A stretch of 64,000 nt of DNA from Bidens hawaiensis. Its lineage: Eukaryota > Streptophyta > Magnoliopsida > Asterales > Asteraceae. Location of the stretch: positions 62,001 to 126,000 of the forward strand of contig JAIQDT010004213.1 of the NCBI GenBank assembly GCA_021521415.1. Reading direction: 5' to 3'. The translations under genes and the position numbers were made by a program. Within the stretch, counting starts at the first letter, position 1; every line of letters starts with the position of its first letter. Shown here in pieces: positions 44,166 through 53,737 of the stretch. The notes beneath the pieces were generated by a model that was given only the letters and a program-made list of their open reading frames with translations, was not told where the DNA came from and ran no database searches.

Positions 44166-46402
44166 TGTAAGGCCCCGATCCCGGTGCCCTACTTTAGCAT
44201 TGAATTTACTCATAAATACAGTTCTAAATACCAGAGTAAATTAAAACTTTCGCGAAATAATAATAATAGTCAACCATTATTTACAAACATCCATAACTTG
44301 TCTTTTAAAAACATAACATAACATATAATATCAAACATCATAGCAGATCTTCAGATGCCAGTCTCTTCCAATCTTGTCATGTGTCTCTCTAAAAACAGCT
44401 GTCTCAGTCGATTAACCTGCGTGCATACTAAAAGTCAGCTACACTGAGTGAGTTCTAATTAATCAGACGACATGCAATACGTTCACATACTTACATATTC
44501 ACCCGATGGTACATACCTTCATATTTACTTACATACTTACATACATACGTATTTTCATTCTTTCTTTCATACTTACATACATACTTTCATTCTTACATAT
44601 ACGTTTTAAAGAGCATTCCGTCTTATAACCTTCGTCGATATTATTAGGGTCGGTTCCCTACATTCTCCGATATTATTAGGGTCGGTTCCCTACATTCTCC
44701 GATATTTTTAGGGTTGGTTCCCTACATTCGCCGATATTATCAGGGTCGGTTCCCTTTTCTAACTATACCTTCCGTTCGTCATATAACCATAAGTACATTT
44801 CTTGATATAATTGTCATTTCGTACATACTCATTTCATTATGTATTTTCATACATACATATTACATACTAGGCATTCTACATATTACTTACCCTGCCAATA
44901 CGTGCAATATACGAAGATCGTTCATGCACCGACAATCATTCGTTCATAACATTCATACATACTATCACATCAATCATTATGGCATACACTTACCATTTAA
45001 GGTAAGTGTATTAACGTTCATATTTAGTATGCACACAGCCCCAAAAACATAACAAAGAAGTGGGGCTAGAAACTCACCTGAATCCTATTACGTTCACCGT
45101 TAATTGTTATTCATTTCTTTAGCTGCGCACGACTAACTGTATAACAATTACACGTATCAGTTAACTATCACTACCCATATCGTATTTCTAGTTTAATTAT
45201 AACCCTCAACGAACGGGGGTCCGGGGGTAGCGCCCCTGGCAGTAGGGTTCTAGGGGCGGAAGCCCCTAGCAGGGTCTAAAAGGAAGAACCCCTGGCTGGG
45301 GTCGAGCTGCCAGGTCAGCTTGAAAAAATTTTATTTCCATTAACCATCTTAACACATTTTTCATTAGAATTCTAATTTATTATTTTATTTGCTAATTCAT
45401 AAATTTCGAGGTCTTCATTGTAATTATTCCATTTTATCCTAAGTCCAGGGACCTTTATGTCATTCTTTCAAAGTTTAATTTGTTATCTAGTTCCTTAAAG
45501 AATGGGGCTCATTCGTTACTTCTTGACGAATGGACTTTATAATGAACTGTCATTTATAACGAATTGGACCTTTATAACGAACTGGCCTTTATAACGAACT
45601 GAACCTTTATAACGAACTGGACTTTATAACGAATTGTGGGGGGGGGGGGGTTGTTTCATTCGTCAGTTCTCTGCTAACGAATTACTTAACGGGTGGCTTA
45701 ACGAACTACTTCTAATTCGTTATCTCTTCTTAACGAATGGGCATAACGAATTGCTTGTTAATTCGTTATGTCTCTGCTAACGAACTAGAGTTAGGCCAGA
45801 GAATGTCATAAAAATTCTCTGACATTCTTTAACCTTGTTCCCACGTGTCCGGCGTCGCCTTTCTGGCGCCGTCATCACCGGAAAATCGGGATCTCGCCGG
45901 AAAAGCGAGAATCTCAGTTGTTTTCCACCGTTTTTTATCGTTTTTCGTCCCGTTAGATCCAGATATGAGCTAGGGTGACCCCTAAGCTCATCTTTCGATC
46001 GGTTTATACCCGATTCCATCCGGATCTCATAACTTTAACGGTTTAGGGTGTCGGCTTGTCGTTTCGCAACTAGATCTTGCGGGTTTAGATCCATACAATA
46101 TCATACTATCATTACCTTGGGTCGGGAATCGATTCTTCTTCTTGGTTTCGGCTTAGAGAAAGAGATACGAGAGAAAGAGCTTAAATGTGTGTTTTGGGTG
46201 GTGTATTGAATGGATGAGAATGAATTAATTAGTGGCTAATTATGGTATTTATATCATGGGTCATGGGCTTAAGCCCATGGTCCTTTCCCCCTTTCCTTAT
46301 TAACCCAAGTCCATTTCCCATATTACTTAACCCAACACAAGCCTGACTCATAATAACTCGTATTTTATTTTATTATCCGAAACGAGAATATGGGATGTTA
46401 CA
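44166..46402 (-). mobile_element. 3' LTR of chromovirus
   Basis: It is 2237 bp. Minus-strand start TGTAACATCCCATATTC at 46402, end CGGGGCCTTACA at 44166. It contains a minisatellite of GATATTATTAGGGTCGGTTCC units (44636-44756), the GC-rich island (45205-45325), a G13 run (45638-45650), the motif cluster (45485-45790), and donor-like and acceptor-like sites at 45077 and 44417. The left flank is AATTG. Confidence 0.93.
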
Positions 46403-46418
46403 AGTCTTCCCTCCTTAA
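46403..46418 (-). other. Polypurine tract of chromovirus
   Basis: On the minus strand the sequence is AAGGAGGGAAGACT directly before the LTR start at 46402. Confidence 0.75.
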
Positions 46419-46445
46419 AGAGGTTTCGTCCTCGAAACCTAACTA

Positions 46446-46852
46446 TTACTGAAACAATTCTGGATAAAACTTGCGCATCTCTTCTTCAACTTCCCAAGTA
46501 GCATCTGATCCTTTACGATGCTTCCACCTCACCTTCACCAGAGGAATAATTTATGAAGATGCTGCCTCTCTTTGCGGTCAACGATCTCTACAGGCTTCTC
46601 GATATAGTTTAACCGTTCATCAACCTCAATGTCTACTAATGGCACATGCGACGTGTCATCGGCTAGGAATTTTCTCAAGTGAGAAACGTGAAATGTAGAA
46701 TGAATTCCTTCTAGCTCCTCGGGTAAATCTAGCTTGTAAGCTACTTCACCCACACTCTCAACAATCTTAAACGGTCCAATGTATCTAGGACTTAGCTTTC
46801 CTCTCTTCCTGAAACGAATAATTCCCTTCCAGGGCGAGACCTTGAGCATCAC
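46446..46852 (-). pseudogene. Chromovirus integrase C-terminus and chromodomain
   Basis: The frame from 46852 has the GPY/F segment (LSPRYIGPFKIVE), FHVSHLRKFLADDTSHV and the start of the chromodomain (NYIEKPVEIVDRKER). A one-base shift near 46540 moves the rest to another frame: IPLVKVRWKHRKG, then ATWEVEEEMRKFYPELF, ending at TAA 46448-46446. The chromodomain aromatic and WE residues are present. In this clade it is thought to guide integration into heterochromatin. Confidence 0.88.
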
Positions 46853-47650
46853 ACTGTCACAAACGTTGAACTCATCGATCTTCGCCGCTTATCAGCATAT
46901 GAATTCTGTCGAACTTGAGCATCTTTCATTCTTGCCTTGACCTGATTGAACCTTGACGAGGTTTCTTGCACAACTTCTAAACTTCCAATCTCTTTCTGAC
47001 TAATCTCTTTCTGACCAATCTCTCCCCAACATATAGGAGTTCTACAACGCCTTCCATACAACATCTCCAACGGTGGCATACCAATACTTGAATAGTAGTT
47101 GTTGTTATAGGAGAACTCTGCTAGATGCAGGTGATCATCCAAACTTCCTCGAAAGTCTAAAACACAAGCAGTTAGTATATCCTCAAGGGTTTGGATACTC
47201 CTTTGAGACTGCCCATCTTTTTGAGGATGATACGCCGTACTGATGTTCAATGTTGTTCCCATAGCTTCGTGGAACTTGTTCCAAAATCTTGAAGTAAAGC
47301 GAGTATCGCTATCAGACACGATCGATAACGACACTCCATGCTTAGCCACAATTTCCTTTATGAACACATTCGCTAACGCATCTGATGAGATGGCCTCTCG
47401 TATAGGTAGAAAGGGAGCACTTTTCGTTAAACGGTCCACAATAACCCAAATGGTATCATGATGTTTAGTTGTAAGAGGTAGCTTAGTTATGAAATCCATG
47501 GTGATGTGTTCCCATTTCCATTCTGGTATCTCTAAAGGCCGCATCTTCCCATAAGGTTTCTGGTGTTCAGCTTTGACTTGTAAACAAGTTAAGAACTTAC
47601 TAACGTAGTCTACCACGTCATTCTTCATCCCTGGCCACCAATAATCTCTC
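46849..47650 (-). pseudogene. Chromovirus integrase core
   Basis: The zinc domain runs from the preceding frame (SRYSIHPGSTKMY) into DYWWPGMK, with a frameshift near 47650. The CX2C is degraded: SKFLTC has Phe where the family has Cys. First catalytic Asp in ITMDFITKLP, second in SDSDTRFTS; the catalytic Glu position reads Gln (GQSQRSIQ where the family has SER). It ends at 46849 by a frameshift. Expected role: insertion of the cDNA into the chromosome. Confidence 0.9.
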
Positions 47651-47651
47651 T

Positions 47652-49180
47652 TCAGGTATTATACATCTTGGTGGATCCTGGGTGAATTGAGTATCTCGAC
47701 TTGTGAGCTTCATCTAAAGTTTGACCTCTGAGATTTTCATGGCATGGAATCCACATACGATCAAACCTAATCTTAACACCATGAGTGTTTTCCATCAGCT
47801 CGTCATGTTGTCCGAAAGTTCTTTCCTTCTTCATTAATCCTTCATCCGCAAGCACCTCATACTGAATCTCGATGATTTCTCCAAAGAGATCTGAGTTTAT
47901 TAGCAACTTATTAGACTTCACTATTGCAATGACTTCTTCATTCTTACGGCTTAGCGCGTCGACGACCACATTAGCTTTACCAGGGTAGTACTTGATATCG
48001 CAGTCATGGTCCTTTATCAACTCCAATCATATTCTCTGTCTCATATTCAGCTCCTTCTGTTCAAGGAAATACTTCAAACTCTTTTGATCGGCGTAAATAG
48101 TACACTTTGTACCATACAGATAATGTATCCATATCTTTAGAGCATGCACTACTGCTGCTAGCTCTAAGTCATGCGTCGGATAATTACTTTCGTGAACTTT
48201 CAACTGTGTGGACGCATAAACTATCACTTTTCCTCGTTGCATCAACACGCAACCTAGTCCACGATACGAGGCATCTGTACAAACAACCAAATCCTCATCA
48301 CCTTCGGGTAGAGCAAGGATTGGTGCTTGTGTGAGTATGTTATTCAATTCTTCAAAAGCTTCTTCTTGAAACTTACCCCAACTAAATACTACAGACTTTC
48401 GGGTCATACCGGTCAACGGTGCAACTATCTTGGAGAAGCCTTCGATGAATCTCCTGTAATAGCCAGCCAAACCTAAGAATCTTCGTATATCAGTTGGGTT
48501 TTGCGGATTCCTCAAGTTTGTTATCACCTCAATCTTAGCCGGGTCCACGGTAATCCCCTCAGGATTGATCATGTGACCAAGAAACTGCACCTCACGCAAC
48601 TACAATGCGCATTTCAAAAACTTGGCATACAGTTTCTCTTCCTTCAAAACCTCCAATACTTCTCTTAAATGCTTAGCATGATCAGACTTGCTCTTTGAAT
48701 AAATCAATATATCATCAATAAAGACGATGAATGACTTGTCTAACACCGGCCGACATACCCTATTCATCATGTCCATAAATGCTGCAGGAGCATTCGTTAG
48801 ACCGAACGACATCACGAGGAACTCGTAGTGTCCATACCAAGTTCTAAACGTTGTTTTAGGGATGTCTGACTCTTTCACTTTCAGCAGATTATAACCTGAT
48901 CTATGGTCTATTCGTGAGAACCAGCTCGATCCTTGTAATTTATGAAACAAATCATCGATCTGTGGCAACGAATATCTGTTCTTCACCGTAAGCTTGTTCA
49001 ACTCATGATAGTCTATACACATTCTCATACTTCCATCCTTCTTCTTAACGAACAACACCGGTGCACCCCACGGGGAAACACTCGGACTTATAAAGTCTTT
49101 ATCGAGGAGTTCTTGTAGTTGGGACATCAATTCTTTTATCTCGGACTGCGCCAGGTGCTTTCGCGACGGGCTAGGCTCCT
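47652..49180 (-). pseudogene. Chromovirus reverse transcriptase and RNase H
   Basis: One continuous frame with two in-frame stops, both at expected Trp codons: TAG at 48602-48600 (after KFLKCAL) and TGA at 48029-48027 (after NMRQRI). RT motifs: [48 protein letters not shown] and catalytic [10 protein letters not shown]. RNase [27 protein letters not shown] and YADQKSL. It continues to the integrase zinc domain (DEAHKSRYSIHPG) and stops at 47652. Upstream of 49130 the [15 protein letters not shown] segment is in the same frame; a shift near 49185 separates it from the protease. Confidence 0.93.
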
Positions 49181-49338
49181 GGTACTAAGTCTATCTGAAA
49201 TTCAATCTCACGCTCCGGTGGCAACCCCGAAAGGCCATCAGGGAACACTTCTGGATAGTCACACACAACGGGAACATCTTTCACTTCTCTTGTCTCGGTT
49301 GTAGCCTTGACAACATACGCCAAGTAGGCACCACACCC

Positions 49339-49860
49339 TCATCTTAACAATTCTTCGGCTTTTATCATCGATATGACATTAAGTCCTGAACTTTCCATAT
49401 CACCACAAACCGTCACCGTACTACCATCCAAAGATTTTAACTTTATTAACCTACTCTTACACACTATCTGGGCCTCAAAATCAGATAGCGAATCCATTCC
49501 CAAAACCACATCGAACCCTCCTAAGGTCATAACATACAAGGTAACAGGGAACTCATGTCCCTCTAATTCTATCTTACATTCCTTAACCATTCTCAAACAG
49601 GGAACTCATGTCCCTCTAATTCTATCTTACATTCCTTAACCATTCTCAATATTTTAACTGAGGTCTCACTCGCGGTTTCTACTTTAAAAGTTTCAGGCAC
49701 ACGACAACATTTCATTTTTTCTAACTTACTAAATGTCGTAGTTACAAAGCTTCTATTCGCACCCGAGTTAAACAGTACTGAAGCAGAAATACCGTTCACT
49801 AGCAACGTACCTGTCACGACATCAGGAATCTGTCTGGCCTGTTCTTGAGTCATCATATAG
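49339..49860 (-). pseudogene. Chromovirus aspartic protease
   Basis: IPDVVTGTLLVNG is followed by SVLFNSGANRSFV. The catalytic Asp of the D-S-G triad is Asn (AAC). Later FDVVLGMDSLS matches the conserved flap/C-terminal segment. A 53-bp exact tandem duplication (49544-49596 and 49597-49649) shifts the frame in the middle. Both defects abolish activity. Confidence 0.9.
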
Positions 49861-49883
49861 GCCCTAGTCCTTGGCCCCCCTTT

Positions 49884-51136
49884 TTAAGCATCTTTCTTCT
49901 CACTTCCTACAGCTTCACCACTCGTACAAGTTCTCGCCAAGTGACCTGTCTGTCCGCACTTATAGCACGTGGGCTTTGCATAGCAATCCTGAGCAAAGTG
50001 CCCCATATTACCACATTTGTAACAAGCATTTGACCCTGATCTGCATTCCCCACCATGGGACTTCCCATCATGGCACACATCAGACCCAATGGTCCACTTG
50101 CACTCTCCAGCGTGCATCTTCCTGCACGTCTTACTTGACCACTTCTCCCATACTTTATGTCGCTTATCTCTAGGGTTCCATGCTTGAGTACCAGGTCACT
50201 TGGTATGAACAACCCATTTCTTCTCTTTCTTCTCTTCTAACACCGCATCGTCCACAGCTAGGTCATCGTAAACCGTCTCTGCAAGTTTGACCGCAGATTC
50301 AAAGGTAGTAGGTTTACTTTCCCTGACTAAGGTGCGGATGTTCTGTGGAAGTCCTTTGAGGTAACATGTGATTCTTTTTACTTATGTATTTACCATATCC
50401 GGCACCAACCTAGACATGTGGTTGAATTCGGTAATGTACTCATAGTGTGTCATCTTACCCGCCTTCAGATTTTGAAACTTCATCTCAGCTCTCTCAACTT
50501 CAGCATCAGCGCAGAATCGTTTCATGACCATCTCCTTCAGTTCATCCCATTTCAAGGCCTTAATCTCTTCCCGGATCTTCCTATGCTCCACACTTTCCCA
50601 CTAGTACATAGCTTCATCCCCAAACGACTGAGTGGCATAACCTACTGCTTGGTTGGGACGTCACTCGCTCATTCGGATAACCTTGTTCATTGCGGTTATC
50701 CATTGGAGAGTAGCGATTGCATCTCCCAAACCGGTTAGCTTCGGCAGGTCACAACTCTTGAAAGACTTGTAGTTACACCCACCTCGGCCTCTCTTCCTGT
50801 TATTAACCTTCACAGACCGAACTTCACTCGAGTCACCTTTCTCTCTCTCGTGTCCTTCTTACCATTCTCTCCTAACCACTCAGCAGTTCCCGCATGACTT
50901 CCAGCAGACCTTTCAGGGTTCAAGTTCTTCACAGCAGCTGCTACAGCTTGAGCAATGGCTACCTGAACAGCAGGGTCAAGTTGATACCCTTCGTTGTTGC
51001 TCGGATTACGTCCAGCTGCACTTCCTTCTTCCCCGATGTTAGTGGTTTTTCTTACAGAAGATTTTCAGACAATGTGTTGCCTGCCATGACGCCCGGTGCG
51101 ACCTCCCTGTCTAAAGACATTTCTTGCTCCAGCCAT
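49884..51136 (-). pseudogene. Chromovirus gag with two zinc knuckles
   Basis: ATG 51136-51134 (MAGARNVFRQGG) begins a frame that is broken several times. Readable parts: DPAVQVAIAQAVAAAV, CNYKSFKSCDLPKLTGLGDA, ALRW-type LQWITAMNKVI, then IKALKWDELKEMVMKRFC and THYEYITEFNHMSRLVPDMV, the gag core. TGA/TAA/TAG codons occur around 50670, 50605 and 50382. The end has two complete CCHC knuckles, CYKCGNMGHFAQDC and CYKCGQTGHLARTC (about 50035-49920), followed by a stop at 49884. Confidence 0.88.
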
Positions 51137-51558
51137 TGATATTCTATAAGGAAACACAAACACCATCACTAAAGGAACCATTAGTACAAGGATGGTAAGA
51201 CTAACAAGTAATAACAGTGGCCAGCTGTGATTAGCTGATCACGTTACTCTCCGTGTCCTATACACTTCCCTTTGTGAGTCAACTTATGCTAATTCTACTT
51301 CTAATAGTTAGACAAACAAATAGTTCATATCATCATATACTCCTATCCCTAGCAATTAAGCTAGCATTTATACATTCGTTCTCTAGCAATTAAGCTAGAA
51401 TCAATATACATTATTATTTAACCATACACTTTACCTTTACTGAGCTTGATTGAGTGACACATAACTATCTTGAACTGGCATCTTCCTTCTTTTATTACTT
51501 AAATCCCATTCTCAGTTCGAGTCTAAGCATGTAGGATGCTTAATTCTCTCGAACTTAT
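51137..51558 (-). other. Chromovirus leader between primer site and gag
   Basis: No frame. A 20-bp unit of CTAGCAATTAAGCTAG type occurs twice (about 51350 and 51392). Confidence 0.5.
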
Positions 51559-51570
51559 GCTCTGACACCA
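51559..51570 (-). other. Primer-binding site (initiator tRNA-Met type, one mismatch)
   Basis: The minus-strand sequence is TGGTGTCAGAGC, differing by one base from TGGTATCAGAGC, and lies 3 nt from the LTR end at 51574. Confidence 0.85.
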
Positions 51571-51573
51571 ACT

Positions 51574-53226
51574 TGTATGGCCACGATCCCGACACCCTAC
51601 TTTAGCGTTGGATTTACTCATAAATACAGTTCTAAATATCAGAGTTAATTAAAACTTCCGTGGAATAATAATAGTCAACCATTCATTTCAAACATCCATA
51701 ACTTGTCTTTTAAAAACATAACATACATATTATATCAAACATCATAACAGATCTTCAGATGCATGTCTCTTCCGATCCTGCCATGTGTCTCTCTCAAGCC
51801 AGCTGTCTCAGTCGATTAACCTACGTGCATACTAAAAGTCAGCTACGCCGAGTGAGTTCTAGTTAATAAGACGACATGCAATACCTTCACATACTTACAT
51901 ATGCACCCGATGGTACATACCTTCATATTTACTTACATACTTATGCACATACGTATTTTCATTCTTTCTTTCATACTTTCATTCATACATATACGTTTTA
52001 AAGAGCATTCCGCCCTATAACCTTCGCCGATATTATTTGGGTCGTTCCCTACATTCGCCGATATTACTAGGGTCGGTTCCCTACATTCGCCGATATTATT
52101 AGGGTCGGTTCCCTAAATTCACCGATATTATCAGGCTCATTTCCCTTTTCTAACTATACCTTCCGTTCGTCATATAACCATACGTACCTTTCTTTATATT
52201 ACTTTCCCTGCCAATACGTGCAATATCCGAAGATCATTCATGCACCGACAAACATTTGTTCATAACATTCATACATACTATCACATCAATCATTATGGCA
52301 TACATTTACCATTTAAGGTAAGTGTATTAAGTTCACATTGAGTATGCACACAGCCCCAGAAACATAACAAGGAAGTGAGGCTAGAAACTCACCTGAATCA
52401 TGTTACGTTCACCGTTAATGGTTATTCCTTTTTTTAGCTACACATGACTAGTTGTATAACAATTACACGTATCAATTAACTAGCACTACCCATATCGTAT
52501 TTCTAGTTTAATTATAACCCTCAACGAACGGGGGTCTGGGTGTAGCGCCCTTGGCAGCGGGGTTCTAGGGGCAGCGGCCCGGAGCAGGGTCCTAGAGGAA
52601 GAACCCCTGGTTGGGGTCGAGCTGCCAGGTCAGCTTGGAAAAATTTTATTTCCGTTAAAGTTTAATTTTATTTCAAAGTTTAATTCTTTATCCAGTTCCT
52701 TAAAGAATGGGGCTCATTCGTTACTTCTTGACGAATGGACTTTATAACGAACTAGCATTTATAACAAACTGGACCTTTATAACGAACTGCCTTTATAACG
52801 AACTGAACCTTTAAAATGAACTGGCCTTTATAACGAATTGGGGGGGGGGGGTTCATTTTTCAGTTCTCTGCTAACGAATTACTTAATGAATGGCTTCACG
52901 AATTGCTTTTAATTCGTTATCTCTACTTAACAAATGGGCATAACGAATTCTTTGTTAATTCGTTTTGTCTACTCTAACGAACTAGGGTTAGGTCAGAGAA
53001 TGTCAGAAACATTCTCTGACATTCTTTAACCTCATACCCACATCTCCGGCGCTGCCTTTCCGGCCCCGTCATCGCCGGAAAACCAGGATCTTGCTAGAAA
53101 AGCGATAATCGCAGTTGCTTTCCACCGTTTTCACCGTTTTTCATCCTGTTCAATCCAGATATGAGCTTGGGTGATCCCGAAGCTCATATTTTCACTGTTT
53201 TTCGTCCCGTTCGATCCAGATTTGAG
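51574..53226 (-). mobile_element. 5' LTR of chromovirus, truncated at its U3 end
   Basis: The inner end reads GTCGGGATCGTGGCCATACA at 51574 (family end CCTTACA, degenerate). Collinear with the 3' LTR up to about 53226: minisatellite (52023-52145), donor and acceptor sites, GC-rich island (52520-52640), G12 run (52840-52851), motif cluster (52690-52990). The last ~550 bp with promoter and LTR start are missing. Near the break a CCGTTTTTC...GATCCAGAT(A/T)TGAGC segment occurs twice (about 53125-53168 and 53197-53226). Confidence 0.88.
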
Positions 53227-53440
53227 CAGATGATTGATATTCAATGATTTAGGGTTCTTAATCATCAACATGTGTTGATTCACGATTTGTAGGAAAGGAA
53301 AGTCAATTGCACTGAGGAAGGTTGTACAGGTAAAGTCGAACTATATTAAAACTTTTGGAAAATAAAACTTTCAATTATAGCCCTAGAGTTAGGAGTTCCT
53401 TAGTTTTCTCCCTATATATGAGGTCTATATTGATCTTTCC

Positions 53441-53474
<34 letters not shown>
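53227..53474. other. Intergenic, ends in (CA)n and TA run
   Basis: No gene. A CA dinucleotide run at about 53440-53463 precedes the MITE. Confidence 0.6.
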
Positions 53475-53694
53475 GGGTGGAGTTAAAATAAGAAGTGGAG
53501 TGTGTCTAAGAAGTGTAAGAAAAAATCTGGTGCGTTAGATATGTTGATCTGATGACGGATATGGAAAGTGTGTTTATTGTGCAGTGTGTTTTATTTTAGT
53601 TATGGTGTGTTTATTGTACGGTGTGTTTTATTAGATCTAATGGTGAAAACACACTTTCTACACTTTTTAGGAAAATATCACTTTTTATTATAAC

Positions 53695-53697
<3 letters not shown>
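53475..53697 (+). mobile_element. MITE-like element with ~50-bp imperfect terminal inverted repeats
   Basis: The left end GGGTGGAGTTAAAATAAGAAG pairs, with mismatches, with the reverse complement of the right end (GAGAGGTTATAATAAAAAGTG), and similarity continues for about 45-50 bp (AAGAAGTGTA vs AAAAAGTGTA). It is 223 bp and non-coding, set in TA/CT microsatellites. A partial second copy is at 12374-12560. Confidence 0.65.

Positions 53698-53737
<40 letters not shown>

Larger units (their letters stand above)
44166..53226 (-). mobile_element. Ty3/gypsy chromovirus (Tekay/Del-like), minus strand
   Basis: Reading leftward: truncated 5' LTR (53226-51574), primer site, gag with two zinc knuckles, protease, RT, RNase H, integrase, chromodomain, polypurine tract, 3' LTR (46402-44166). 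The order RT-RH-INT-chromodomain places it among chromoviruses, and the integrase and chromodomain sequence suggests the Tekay clade. Its LTRs are the same family as the solo LTRs at 31.8 and 37.0 kb and the fragment at 10.3 kb. All ORFs are broken and two catalytic residues are changed (protease Asp to Asn, integrase Glu to Gln). Confidence 0.92.
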
